Positions 7,997 through 16,745 of a stretch of DNA of 64,000 bases are shown in pieces. The notes beneath the pieces were generated by a model. It saw nothing but the letters and a program-made list of their open reading frames with translations, had not been told where the DNA came from and searched no databases. The position numbers and the translations under genes are program-made. The stretch covers positions 62,001-126,000 of the forward strand of contig MKSR01000012.1 of the NCBI GenBank assembly GCA_001898145.1. Direction: 5' to 3'. This DNA comes from Dyadobacter sp. 50-39 (GTDB lineage Bacteria > Bacteroidota > Bacteroidia > Cytophagales > Spirosomataceae). Every line of letters begins with the position of its first letter. Positions within the stretch are counted from its first letter, which is position 1.

Positions 7997-8572
7997 ATGA
8001 TCGAACTCCAAAAACCCCTGATTCTCGCCTCCAATTCGCCCAGAAGAAAACAGTTACTACAAGAAGCCGGCTTTGCGTTCACCATCGAAGTACTTCCAAC
8101 CGATGAAAGTTATCCGCCCGACCTCCCCGCCGAAGCAGTAGCAGGCCACATTTCGAGGGAGAAGGCCGAACAGTTCCGCGGCATCCGCCCCGGCTCACTG
8201 GTCCTGACGGCCGACACGGTGGTGATCGCCGACCACCATATTTTAGGTAAACCCACCAATGCCTCCGATGCATTCCGGATGATCGGAATGCTCTCAGGGA
8301 GAAGCCACAAGGTGGTAACTGCGGTAAGTTTGCTATCTGATAGCGGGATCGAAACCGTGTCGGACGTGGCAGAAGTTTATTTCCGCGACTTGGAAGATTG
8401 GGAGATCAACCACTATATTAAGGAGTACAAACCCTTCGATAAGGCCGGTTCCTACGGCATTCAGGAATGGATCGGTATGGTAGGCATCGAAAAGATCGAG
8501 GGTTCGTTTTACACCATCATGGGCTTGCCGGTCCAGGTGGTTTACCAGCTGTTGAAACCGCATTTCCGCTAA
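7997..8572 (+). CDS. maf: Maf family nucleoside triphosphate pyrophosphatase
   Basis: The protein hydrolyses non-canonical or excess nucleotides (dTTP/UTP type) to monophosphates. The 191-residue sequence shows the Maf N-terminal signature LILASNSPRRKQLL, the FTIEVLPTDESYPPDLPAEAV region, the LVLTADTVV motif with the catalytic Asp, ILGKPTNASDAFRMIGMLSGRSHKVVTAV, and the C-terminal KAGSYGIQEW. The ATG at 7997 is preferred over the TTG two codons earlier. The GH13 gene starts directly after its stop codon with no spacer, so the two are co-transcribed. Confidence 0.92.
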   Translation: MIELQKPLILASNSPRRKQLLQEAGFAFTIEVLPTDESYPPDLPAEAVAGHISREKAEQFRGIRPGSLVLTADTVVIADHHILGKPTNASDAFRMIGMLSGRSHKVVTAVSLLSDSGIETVSDVAEVYFRDLEDWEINHYIKEYKPFDKAGSYGIQEWIGMVGIEKIEGSFYTIMGLPVQVVYQLLKPHFR

Positions 8573-10111
8573 ATGCCGCCTATGTTCGCCGACAAGCCCG
8601 CCAGCATCCCGAAAGTCTGTTATGAGATATTCGTCCGTTCTTTCTGCGATTCGAACGGCGACGGCATCGGCGATCTCAACGGCATTATCTCCAGGCTCGA
8701 CTACCTGGCCGACCTGGGGATCGAGGCGATCTGGCTCACGCCGGTACATCCTTCGCCAAGCTATCACAAATACGACGTCACCGATTACTACGCAATCGAC
8801 CCCGAATTCGGGACTATGGACGATTTCCGCCGCTTGCTCGCGGCTGCGCACGAGCGGGACATCGCCATTTACCTAGACCTGATCGTGAACCACACCAGCA
8901 CCCTGCATCCCTGGTTCACGGAAGCCCGAAAAAGCAAGGATAACCCCTACCGGCAGTTTTACTGGTGGATGACCGAAGATCAGATCGACCACCTGGGCAT
9001 CCAGGAACGGGAGACGTCGGACGACTCGCAGGTGGTGTATCCGTGGCATGCAAATGCCGGCGATGACGAGAAGTATTATGGCCTTTTCTACAAAGGCATG
9101 CCCGATCTGAACTTTCATTCCGAGGCATTGCGCGGGGAAATGGCGAAAATTATACGTTTCTGGCTGAATGAGGTGGGCGTCGACGGGTTCCGGCTCGACG
9201 CTGCCCGGCATATTTACCCGGCGTGGGACAAGGAGCAGAGCACCAGTTTCTGGGACTTTTTTTCCAAAATCGTGGGAGACGCGAAGCCGGGTGCATTTAC
9301 CGTGGGCGAAGTGTGGGCCGAAACCGAAGAAGTAGCACCCTATTTCCGAAACCTGAACGCGACCTTCCACTTTGACCTCAGTTTTGCACTGCAGCGCATG
9401 CTCATAACCGGGCGGGACGAACAGATCGTCGATAAGCTGCTGGCGAGTTTCAACCTATTTCAGAAATACAACCCACTGTTTGTCAATGCGATCATGCTCA
9501 CCAATCACGATCAGGAGCGGATCGGGAGCGTGGTGGGGGGCATAACCGCCAAGATGAAGCTGGCGGCCAGCATTCTACTCACGTTACCCGGCCAGCCTTA
9601 TCTCTATTATGGAGAGGAAATAGGTATGCTGGGCATGAAGCCCGATCCGTACATCCGCGAGCCGTTCCTCTGGACGGGCGATCTCGACGATCCGCAATGC
9701 ACGCATTGGATCACACCCGAGTTTACCACCCTGAAAACAGTGGCGCCCCTCTCGGAACAAACAGGCAATGCACATTCTGTTTTCAACCATTATAAAACCC
9801 TCATACACCTGCGCAAGGCCGAGCCCGCGCTGAGCCAGATACTGGCCCCCAACCTCCAACCCATGCGCCTGGGCGACGATCAGCTGCTCGGTTATTTCCG
9901 GCCGCACGTCGACCGGTCGCTCATTGTCGTTCACAATCTGGGAGATACTGAAAAGGAATTCCGGCTACCGGAAGATAAATCGCTGTTCACGGAAGTACTC
10001 TTCACAACGGATGGGATGCAGGAAAATGCCCTGCTGACGGGGCGGTTGGCACCGCATTCCACGATTATTCTCGCCCCGGCACGCCATAGCCCGGCAATCG
10101 AAAACCAGTAG
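8573..10111 (+). CDS. GH13 alpha-amylase family glycosidase (trehalose synthase / alpha-glucosidase-like)
   Basis: The 512-residue protein has a complete GH13 barrel with no signal peptide, so it acts in the cytoplasm on alpha-glucans or alpha-glucosides. Conserved regions: DLIVNHTS (residues 102-109), GFRLDAARH with nucleophile D209, GEVWAE with acid/base E246, and TNHDQER with D313. The C-terminal beta domain spans about residues 420-512. NGDGIGDLNGIISRLDYLADLGIEAIWLTP and HKYDVTDYY resemble oligo-1,6-glucosidase and trehalose synthase subfamilies, but I cannot choose between hydrolysis and isomerisation. Its start codon follows the maf stop directly. Confidence 0.87.
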   Translation: MPPMFADKPASIPKVCYEIFVRSFCDSNGDGIGDLNGIISRLDYLADLGIEAIWLTPVHPSPSYHKYDVTDYYAIDPEFGTMDDFRRLLAAAHERDIAIYLDLIVNHTSTLHPWFTEARKSKDNPYRQFYWWMTEDQIDHLGIQERETSDDSQVVYPWHANAGDDEKYYGLFYKGMPDLNFHSEALRGEMAKIIRFWLNEVGVDGFRLDAARHIYPAWDKEQSTSFWDFFSKIVGDAKPGAFTVGEVWAETEEVAPYFRNLNATFHFDLSFALQRMLITGRDEQIVDKLLASFNLFQKYNPLFVNAIMLTNHDQERIGSVVGGITAKMKLAASILLTLPGQPYLYYGEEIGMLGMKPDPYIREPFLWTGDLDDPQCTHWITPEFTTLKTVAPLSEQTGNAHSVFNHYKTLIHLRKAEPALSQILAPNLQPMRLGDDQLLGYFRPHVDRSLIVVHNLGDTEKEFRLPEDKSLFTEVLFTTDGMQENALLTGRLAPHSTIILAPARHSPAIENQ

Positions 10112-10171
10112 GGAAGTGCCGCATGGGGTCTTTATTGCTAAATCGCTGTCGGAACCGCTAATGCATTCCCT

Positions 10172-11182
10172 ATGAAATCCGGTATTATTTTCACTTGTCT
10201 GACTGTCCTGCTGACCTGTACTGCTATGGCCCAAAAGTCCTACCCTACCATAGGCAAGATCGTTGTTGAAGATCCTTCTTTCGAGAAATTGTTGTCCAAA
10301 GACGCTAAAATCGAAGTACTGGCCTCAGGATTTGACTGGTCGGAAGGGCCTGTATGGGTGAAGGACGGTGACTATCTGCTGTTTTCGGACGTTCCGAAGA
10401 ATAAGGTTTACAAATGGGACGAAAAAGAGGGACTTTCGGTCTTTCTGGAACCGTCGGGTTACACCGGACGGGGCATTTACAGCGACGAACCCGGCAGCAA
10501 CGGCCTTATTATCGACAATAAAGGCCGTCTCGTTTCCTGCGAGCACGGCGACCGCCGCATTTCGGCGATGCCGCTGAATGTGGGCGGAAAAATTACATTG
10601 GCGGATAAATGGGAAGGCAAGCGCTTCAACAGTCCTAACGACGTGGTACAGCACAGCAACGGCGACTACTATTTCACCGACCCAACTTATGGACTCGCTA
10701 AAAAGCATGAAGATCCGACCCGCGAGATCAACGAGTTCGGCGTGTACCGCATTCATAAAGACGGGAAGGTAACGATGCAGGTGAGCGACCTCAGCCGCCC
10801 GAACGGCCTCGCGTTTTCGCCGGATGGCAAGATGTTGTACGTAGCGCAGTCCGATCCCGAAAAGTCGATCTGGATGGCATACCCGCTCGACGCGGACGGT
10901 AATGCAGGGAAAGGCAAACTTCTTTACGATGCTACGCCGATGGGCAAAAAGGGCATCCCCGGCCTGCCCGACGGCCTCAAAATCGATAAGGACGGCAACT
11001 TATGGTCGTCAGGCCCAGGCGGAATGCTCATTATCAGCCCGGCCAGTAAACTCCTGGGGCGAATTGAAATGGGCGAACTGACTTCCAATTGTGCGTGGGG
11101 CAATGACGGCTCTACATTATATATGACTGTCGACGGCTACGTATGCCGCATTAAAACCAACACCAGGGGCGCCGGCTGGTAA
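10172..11182 (+). CDS. SMP-30/gluconolactonase/LRE family protein, exported
   Basis: The 336-residue six-bladed beta-propeller has a Sec signal peptide ending AMA-QKS (about residue 20). Metal-site residues of the SMP-30 family are visible: E58 in WSEGPVW, the NDV pair in FNSPNDVV, and Asp in LPDGLKID, with DPTYG and SRPNGLAFSPDG between. Members hydrolyse sugar lactones such as glucono-1,5-lactone. Because it is exported, it would act in the periplasm, the site where PQQ sugar dehydrogenases produce lactones. Two such dehydrogenases lie about 18 kb downstream, but a link is inference. The exact substrate is unknown. Confidence 0.85.
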   Translation: MKSGIIFTCLTVLLTCTAMAQKSYPTIGKIVVEDPSFEKLLSKDAKIEVLASGFDWSEGPVWVKDGDYLLFSDVPKNKVYKWDEKEGLSVFLEPSGYTGRGIYSDEPGSNGLIIDNKGRLVSCEHGDRRISAMPLNVGGKITLADKWEGKRFNSPNDVVQHSNGDYYFTDPTYGLAKKHEDPTREINEFGVYRIHKDGKVTMQVSDLSRPNGLAFSPDGKMLYVAQSDPEKSIWMAYPLDADGNAGKGKLLYDATPMGKKGIPGLPDGLKIDKDGNLWSSGPGGMLIISPASKLLGRIEMGELTSNCAWGNDGSTLYMTVDGYVCRIKTNTRGAGW

Positions 11183-11728
11183 TCAGTTTTTCTTCCGGTA
11201 TTCGCGGAGGGTGTTCTCCACATCGCGTTTTACATTTATCCAATCGGATTTGCCATTCCGGTAAATGCTGGTGTATGCCTTGTATAGCATGACCCGGTCA
11301 TCGCTGATCTTGTCGAGCTCCATTGCCATCACCTGCCGCGACGAAGATTTGGCATTCTTGTATTCGTTGAGCAAGGTATTATACCTGTTTTCGAGGTTGT
11401 CCAATTCATAAAGTACCACCTCGGCCAGCTTATCCATATCGGCATACTGGTTGAGCAGGCGCTGGTTATAATCTGCATTTCCGCCCACAGACGTGCTTCC
11501 GGTACCTGCGGCTCCACTGTTGTCCACCACGCGGTCGTAATCCTTCCGGTAGGTAGGGTCTACCGCCTGATTGTCCCGGTCGTAATCCGGATCGCGGGAC
11601 GAGCGCTCCGTCGATGATGCTGATGAAGTGCCATGCATGCGGTCGTATCGCCGTTGCAGCGTGGCTGAGCAGGAGAAAGTGAGGGCGGCAAATGCCGTCG
11701 TTGCGGCCCAGATGCAGAGTTTTTTCAC
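11183..11728 (-). CDS. Putative lipoprotein, unknown function
   Basis: The 181-residue protein has a lipobox-type signal (AFAALTFSC, Cys about residue 20) and so is probably lipidated. The mature part is a Ser/Asp/Arg-rich linker (about residues 30-85, with GTGSTSVGG) followed by a charged alpha-helical region (LAEVVLYELDNLENRYNTLL onward) likely to form a coiled coil. It ends directly against the convergent gluconolactonase-like gene. It lies 10 bp downstream of the outer-membrane protein gene on the same strand, so they form an operon. No domain recognised. Confidence 0.7.
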   Translation of the reverse strand: MKKLCIWAATTAFAALTFSCSATLQRRYDRMHGTSSASSTERSSRDPDYDRDNQAVDPTYRKDYDRVVDNSGAAGTGSTSVGGNADYNQRLLNQYADMDKLAEVVLYELDNLENRYNTLLNEYKNAKSSSRQVMAMELDKISDDRVMLYKAYTSIYRNGKSDWINVKRDVENTLREYRKKN

Positions 11729-11738
11729 GATAATCCCG

Positions 11739-12257
11739 TTAGAAGTTATGCCTCAGTCCCAGGCTGAGATTGGGATTAAAGTAAAAGAATTTAGGGATAA
11801 ATTCCAGATAACCACCCCCTTCGACAAAAAATGAGGTCGGCTTTTGGGCAAAGAAAAATTCCAGGCCGGCCGTAGCGGAAGGGCCGGTGGAAATATTGGT
11901 TGTGTATACCGATTTTACATTCCGGTCGGGGTAGTACCGTCGCGAATTCACCTGCACGCCCGGCCCCGCGTAGGCGATCATCCGCTCGTTGAATAAGGGC
12001 GCATACCACAGGTAAGTTACATTGAACATCACGCCGACCCCACCAAGGTCGTCGTTGCTGACTTTGTAATTTTCCTTCGATTTGAACATGCCGAGGTAAG
12101 TACCAAAGCTCACATCCAGCGCATTTCTGTCACCATATTTCCTCAAACTGACGGCAATCGGCTCACCTACTTCGAAACCAACCGCCCATTTCTGCGCTTG
12201 ACCGAAACACGCGAATACGCATAAAAGCAGCGGGAGTAGTAAACACAACTTCTTCAT
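11739..12257 (-). CDS. Outer-membrane beta-barrel-like protein
   Basis: From the ATG at 12257 the product is 172 residues: a signal peptide (MKKLCLLLPLLLCVFACFGQA) followed by alternating beta-strand segments rich in aromatic residues and ending LSLGLRHNF, with a terminal Phe as in outer-membrane barrels. The frame remains open 86 codons further upstream, but that stretch lacks a signal sequence and overlaps the divergent gtrA-like gene. It heads the operon with the lipoprotein gene. Specific function unknown. Confidence 0.72.
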   Translation of the reverse strand: MKKLCLLLPLLLCVFACFGQAQKWAVGFEVGEPIAVSLRKYGDRNALDVSFGTYLGMFKSKENYKVSNDDLGGVGVMFNVTYLWYAPLFNERMIAYAGPGVQVNSRRYYPDRNVKSVYTTNISTGPSATAGLEFFFAQKPTSFFVEGGGYLEFIPKFFYFNPNLSLGLRHNF

Positions 12258-12468
12258 AATGATGCCGATTGGGGTTAAACGAACCGCCCGCCACAATGTG
12301 CGACGATAGGCGACTTTAACCAGAAGGCTGCAAAAACGGTACCATCGGGACACATGATCTTCATGCACCCACTTACTCAAAATCGCGGGGTCTGTTTTGT
12401 TTCGAGACCATTTTCTTTCTAATATTGGGCCGCAATCCAGTTTGCCGTTCCCATAAACTAACACACCA

Positions 12469-12972
12469 GTGACCCAAATCAAGCAGAACAAGATCTTCAA
12501 TCCCAAAGATATCATTGCCTATTTTCTTGTCGCGGGTACCGGTGCATTGATCCAGTTAGTTTCCAGCAGTCTTATCCAGGACTGGTTCAACATTACGTGG
12601 AGCGACTCCATTGTCCCTTCATACATCATCGGTTTTTTCTGGGGCTTTACCCTCACCAAACTGTTCGCATTCGACGCGCGCCGAAGCAATCAGACGCGCC
12701 GCGAGATGGTAAAATTCCTGATGGTATCCGGTGTTTCGCTCTTCATCACCTGGGCATTCACCATCGGTTCGTCGAAATTCCTGATCGATTACCTGGGCAT
12801 GGAGGTGTATAAAGTGAAGTTCTCCTTTGCAAAAAAAGAGATGAATGTAACCGAAATGGTCTGCTATGTGATCGGGATGGGTTTCAGTTTTGTGAGCAAC
12901 TACATTCTGCACAAGACCTTCACTTTCAAGAGCACCGGTTTTTACAATCGCCTGAAAGTCCTGATCCGCTGA
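12469..12972 (+). CDS. GtrA-like membrane protein
   Basis: The 167-residue protein has four predicted membrane helices (about residues 18-38, 47-67, 82-102, 129-150). It has the GtrA layout, with FLVAGTGALIQLV at the start and FSFVSNYILHKTFTFKS at the end; the C-terminal N-Y-x-x-H-K-x-F-x-F motif is characteristic. GtrA proteins are thought to help move lipid-linked sugars across the inner membrane. No glycosyltransferase gene is adjacent, so the sugar is unknown. It converges on the thiolase gene with only a 3-bp gap. Confidence 0.8.
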   Translation: MTQIKQNKIFNPKDIIAYFLVAGTGALIQLVSSSLIQDWFNITWSDSIVPSYIIGFFWGFTLTKLFAFDARRSNQTRREMVKFLMVSGVSLFITWAFTIGSSKFLIDYLGMEVYKVKFSFAKKEMNVTEMVCYVIGMGFSFVSNYILHKTFTFKSTGFYNRLKVLIR

Positions 12973-12975
12973 TCG

Positions 12976-14157
12976 TTACAGTCTTTCCACGATCATAGCG
13001 GAAGCACCGCCGCCGCCATTACAAATCGCGGCGAGGCCGTATCTGCCGTTATTTTTCTCCAAAACAGAAAGCAAAGTGGTGATAATGCGCGCGCCCGATG
13101 CGCCCAGCGGGTGCCCGAGTGACACTGCGCCACCAAAGACATTTACCCGATCCACATTGAGGTTCAGCGCCTGAATGTAGGCCAATGCCACCACCGCAAA
13201 TGCTTCATTTACTTCGAAATAGTCGATATCGGAAATTTTCAATCCCGCTTTTTGCAACACTTTTTCGGTCGCCAGCACAGGCGTGGTCGTAAACCAGGCC
13301 GGTTCCTGCTCGGCATCGGCGTAAGCCACAATACGGGCGACGGGTTTAAGGTTCCGCGCATTCACGGCCTTACCGCCCGCAAGCACAAGCCCCGCGCCGC
13401 CATCGTTGATGGTGGAAGCATTTGCAGCGGTTACCGTTCCATCTTTGGAGAATACAGGTTTTAGAGTGGGGATTTTATCGAACTTAACGCGCTTGTATTC
13501 CTCATCCTCGCCTATAACTGTCGTTTCTCCTTTTGCGAAAACGATTTCAACAGGCACGATTTCGCCCGCAAACGAGCCATTCGCCGTCGCCTCGGCCGAG
13601 CGTTGGTACGAACGGATTGCGAATTCATCCTGCGCTTCCCTCGAAATATTGTATTTCAATGCAGTTTTGTCGCCGCACACGCCCATCCCGATCTGGTCGT
13701 ACACATCAGTCAGACCGTCTTTCAGAAGCCCGTCGATAATCTCACCGTGGCCGTATCCGTATCCATTCCTACCTTTGGGTAAATAGTAAGGAATTTGAGA
13801 CATATTCTCCATTCCGCCGGCCACTACGATCTCCGCGTCGCCCAGCTGAATCGCCTGCGCGCCCAAAGCCGTAGCCTTCATACCGGAAGCACAAACCTTG
13901 TTAACCGTCGTACAAATCACCGAAACCGGCAAGCCCGCATAAATAGCTGCCTGCCGGGCAGGCGCCTGGCCGAGATTGGCCGACACCACATTGCCCATCA
14001 GCACCTCATCCACCGAATCCGGATCGATGCCGGATTTTGTCAATGCACCCTGAATGGCGGTAGCACCCAATTTTGGCGCATGTACAGAAGAAAGAGCACC
14101 ACCAAAACTGCCAATAGGCGTACGTGAAGCGGAAAGAATAAAGACGTCAGTTTGCAT
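12976..14157 (-). CDS. Acetyl-CoA C-acetyltransferase (thiolase)
   Basis: The enzyme condenses two acetyl-CoA or cleaves acetoacetyl-CoA in the cytoplasm. The 393-residue protein has the thiolase signatures VNKVCASGMKA with the nucleophilic Cys (near residue 87), NVNEAFAV-like FEVNEAFAVVALA, NVFGGAVSLGHPLGASGARI with the catalytic His, and CNGGGGASAMIVERL with the second Cys and GGG. The start is set at MQTDVFILSASRTPIG; the upstream extension in the same frame is unrelated. It is probably transcribed with the small membrane protein and MHS transporter genes upstream on the same strand, gap 52 bp. Confidence 0.93.
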   Translation of the reverse strand: MQTDVFILSASRTPIGSFGGALSSVHAPKLGATAIQGALTKSGIDPDSVDEVLMGNVVSANLGQAPARQAAIYAGLPVSVICTTVNKVCASGMKATALGAQAIQLGDAEIVVAGGMENMSQIPYYLPKGRNGYGYGHGEIIDGLLKDGLTDVYDQIGMGVCGDKTALKYNISREAQDEFAIRSYQRSAEATANGSFAGEIVPVEIVFAKGETTVIGEDEEYKRVKFDKIPTLKPVFSKDGTVTAANASTINDGGAGLVLAGGKAVNARNLKPVARIVAYADAEQEPAWFTTTPVLATEKVLQKAGLKISDIDYFEVNEAFAVVALAYIQALNLNVDRVNVFGGAVSLGHPLGASGARIITTLLSVLEKNNGRYGLAAICNGGGGASAMIVERL

Positions 14158-14209
14158 GATGAATTTTGAATGAACCAGATTATAACGTGAGGTTGCCAAT
14201 GAAGGCAAG

Positions 14210-14461
14210 TTACAACTCCTTCGAACTCTCCGGCAAATGGTCATACTCGCCCTTCCAGGCATAGTAGCCGAAAATCACCAGACCGGTACAGATGGGAATG
14301 AAAATCAGGATAATGATCGCCCATTGCAGGGTTGTGTTCGTGCGGGCGATGCCGTCGGTTGCGGCGCCGATTTTGTCGGCTGCCTGCATGAAAAGGAATA
14401 TGATGATGACCGGACCCAATGCGATCCAGAGCAAACCTAGTATTTTCTTTAAACCACTCAT
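14210..14461 (-). CDS. Small two-helix membrane protein next to MHS transporter (DUF6814-like)
   Basis: The 83-residue protein starts MSGLKKILGLLWIALGP and has two membrane helices (about residues 8-28 and 44-66) with a short soluble tail (AWKGEYDHLPESSKEL). Similar small proteins sit beside MFS transporter genes in many Bacteroidota and I believe are listed as DUF6814, though I cannot confirm the name. It lies 42 bp after the transporter gene and may be an accessory subunit. That role is inference. Confidence 0.65.
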   Translation of the reverse strand: MSGLKKILGLLWIALGPVIIIFLFMQAADKIGAATDGIARTNTTLQWAIIILIFIPICTGLVIFGYYAWKGEYDHLPESSKEL

Positions 14462-14503
14462 TTTATATCGGTTATATAATGTCAAAAATGTTTTCAGTAA
14501 AAC

Positions 14504-16039
14504 TCAATCCGTCACATTTTCGTCGCGGCGGTTGTCGATATAAACCGCTCCGATGACAAAGGACAATGCCGCAATCCCGATCGGATACCAAAGCCCGGAA
14601 AGCGGCGTGGAGCCCTGGAACGAGGCGATGAGCGTAGCGATAAACGGCACCAATCCACCGAAAACACCATTTCCGATGTGGTAAGGCAGCGACATGGAAG
14701 TATAACGGATCTGCGTAGGGAAAAGCTCCACGAGGAATGCGGCGATCGGTCCGTAAACCATCGTTACCAGCACCACCTGGAAGAACACGAGCAAAATAAC
14801 CATGATATACGACTGCCTGGAAAGCGTCACGTCCTTGATCACCGTCTGCACCGCCGGCACTTCCGCCAGCACGTCTTCGGTAGTTACTTCCACCTTCGAC
14901 TCCTTGAAGGTCATCCCGTTGGTCAGCGTTTTTGCAACGGTCGTCGTGATCAGGGAATCGGCCTTGCCGGGTACCAAACCGCGCTCGACTACCGGCTCCG
15001 ATTCGCTCAGGAGCATGGTTTTCTGCATTTCCTTCACGTTGGTCACGTCGAGGAAATACTGGTAAATGGGCCGGTAGCAGATCACACCGAGCAGCATTCC
15101 GGTGAGCATGATCCATTTGCGGCCTACCCTATCGCTCCACGAACCGAAAATCACAAAGAAAGGGGTCGCGAAAACGATCGCCCAAAGAAGAATGTACCGC
15201 GATTCGTTGAAATCAAGTTTGCAGGTATTTTCAAGAAATGACTGTGCATAAAACTGGCCCGTGTACCACACTACCCCCTGCCCCATCGTTGCTCCAAACA
15301 GGGCGACCAGCACCATTTTAAAATTCGCCTTCTTTTGGAAACTTTCTTTCAATGGGTTCGCGGACACTTTCCCTTCCGCTTTCAGCTTGGAGAATACCGG
15401 CGACTCGTGCATTTTCATCCGGATGTAAATCGACACGACTACCAGGAGGATTGAAACGAGGAACGGGATACGCCATCCCCAATCGGCGAAATTTTTGGCG
15501 CCCAGGATATTTTTGGTCAAAACGATCACACCGAGCGAAAGAAACAGCCCCAATGTGGCCGTAGTCTGAATCCAGCTCGTAAAAAAGCCGCGCTTACCCA
15601 CGGGCGCATGCTCGGCTACATACGTGGCTGCGCCGCCGTATTCGCCCCCAAGCGCAAGCCCCTGCACGAGACGGAGGATCAGCACGAGGATGGGCGCTGC
15701 ATAACCTATGCTGGAATAGGAAGGAATGAGACCAATGAGGAAAGTTGAACCGCCCATCAAAACGAGCGTCAGCAGGAAGGTGTATTTACGTCCAATTAAG
15801 TCGCCAAGCCGACCGAACACTAATGCGCCAAAGGGGCGTACAATAAATCCTGCGGCGAAGATCGCCAGCGTATTGATCAGCGCCGAAGCCCCGGCATCGC
15901 TGGGAAACAGCTGCTGGCCGATGATGACCGCGAGGCTTCCGAAAATGTAGAAATCGTACCACTCAATTAAAGTACCTAATGAAGAAGCAGCGATTACCTG
16001 TGTAATGCTTTGTGTAACATTGGATTCGGTGGAACGCAT
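14504..16039 (-). CDS. MFS transporter, metabolite:H+ symporter (MHS) family
   Basis: The 511-residue inner-membrane protein has 12 predicted helices and MHS signatures: ASSLGTLIEWYDFYIFG in helix 1, RPFGALVFGRLGDLIGRKYTF in the first cytoplasmic loop, and RLVQGLALGGEYGGAATYVAEHAP. These resemble the ShiA/ProP/KgtP symporters for organic acids or betaines. A loop of roughly 80 residues after helix 8 (Ser/Thr/Val/Glu-rich) is longer than in ProP. The substrate is unknown; the neighbouring thiolase suggests a carboxylate, weakly. Confidence 0.88.
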   Translation of the reverse strand: MRSTESNVTQSITQVIAASSLGTLIEWYDFYIFGSLAVIIGQQLFPSDAGASALINTLAIFAAGFIVRPFGALVFGRLGDLIGRKYTFLLTLVLMGGSTFLIGLIPSYSSIGYAAPILVLILRLVQGLALGGEYGGAATYVAEHAPVGKRGFFTSWIQTTATLGLFLSLGVIVLTKNILGAKNFADWGWRIPFLVSILLVVVSIYIRMKMHESPVFSKLKAEGKVSANPLKESFQKKANFKMVLVALFGATMGQGVVWYTGQFYAQSFLENTCKLDFNESRYILLWAIVFATPFFVIFGSWSDRVGRKWIMLTGMLLGVICYRPIYQYFLDVTNVKEMQKTMLLSESEPVVERGLVPGKADSLITTTVAKTLTNGMTFKESKVEVTTEDVLAEVPAVQTVIKDVTLSRQSYIMVILLVFFQVVLVTMVYGPIAAFLVELFPTQIRYTSMSLPYHIGNGVFGGLVPFIATLIASFQGSTPLSGLWYPIGIAALSFVIGAVYIDNRRDENVTD

Positions 16040-16117
16040 GGGTTTAGGAAAGGTGAGGAATTGAACAATTTAGGTGAATAAGGCACAACCTTTGCTTCAT
16101 TACTCATAGCCCGTGCA

Positions 16118-16148
16118 TAAAAAAGCCCCTGGAAATGATCCAGAGGCG
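16118..16148 (-). terminator. Intrinsic terminator of the acidic-protein gene
   Basis: GCCCCTGGA (16125-16133) and TCCAGAGGC (16138-16146) pair with one mismatch. On the minus strand the hairpin is followed by a T tract (A tract 16119-16124 on the plus strand), which suits the gene ending at 16169. Confidence 0.7.
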
Positions 16149-16168
16149 CGTATTATTTTTAACGATTA

Positions 16169-16456
16169 TCAGAAATCGTCGTCGTCGTCGTCGAAAGTTT
16201 CGAGTCTTCTAAGCAACTCATCACCATCTTCGATCACAATTTCACGATCGTCTATATCTTCATCGAACTCATCGATGACTTTTTCATCATCGGTTTCCTC
16301 ATCTATATCCTCATCTTCTTCGTCATCATCCTCGCGAGGACCTTGCGCTACCGGACGGGTCTTTTTAGTGCTCCCTTGGTAGTCAGGGAAAACAGCTGGT
16401 TCCAAAATCGCCTCGCTGATGTCAGCAAAGGCCAGTTCTCCACTTTCGCGTATCAT
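16169..16456 (-). CDS. Highly acidic small protein, unknown function
   Basis: The 95-residue protein is extremely acidic: after a neutral head (MIRESGELAFADISEAILEP) nearly every residue from about 43 to 95 is Asp or Glu, ending in DDDDDDF. It is likely disordered. A dedicated terminator follows the gene, which supports real expression. Similar short acidic proteins occur in Cytophagales, but I know of no function. A nucleic-acid mimic or chaperone-like role is possible but unsupported. Confidence 0.65.
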   Translation of the reverse strand: MIRESGELAFADISEAILEPAVFPDYQGSTKKTRPVAQGPREDDDEEDEDIDEETDDEKVIDEFDEDIDDREIVIEDGDELLRRLETFDDDDDDF

Positions 16457-16745
16457 GACAGTGTTTTGTTAAATGTTTTCAATTTTAAACGTACGACCTA
16501 AATTATTAAAATATTTCGCTACCCTATCTTCTTTCCTGCCGAAAGATTTCATCAATAATTGACACTACAAAAATAATGATTTGGTAAAATGTAAAAACCT
16601 CTTGAAATTGCCAGCAAGAAAAAAAAACATCGCCTTTTGCCCCGGAATGCCCGCATCACCGGATATTGATCAGCACATCTGACTGCAAATGAACACACTT
16701 GGCCATACCTGAACCTGTTTTCCCAATCCTAACCCTTTTTGCTGA

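Noticed and set aside
12258-12515. N-terminal extension of the outer-membrane protein gene to codon 12515
   Set aside because: The extension lacks a signal sequence, overlaps the divergent gtrA-like start, and a classic signal peptide begins at 12257.
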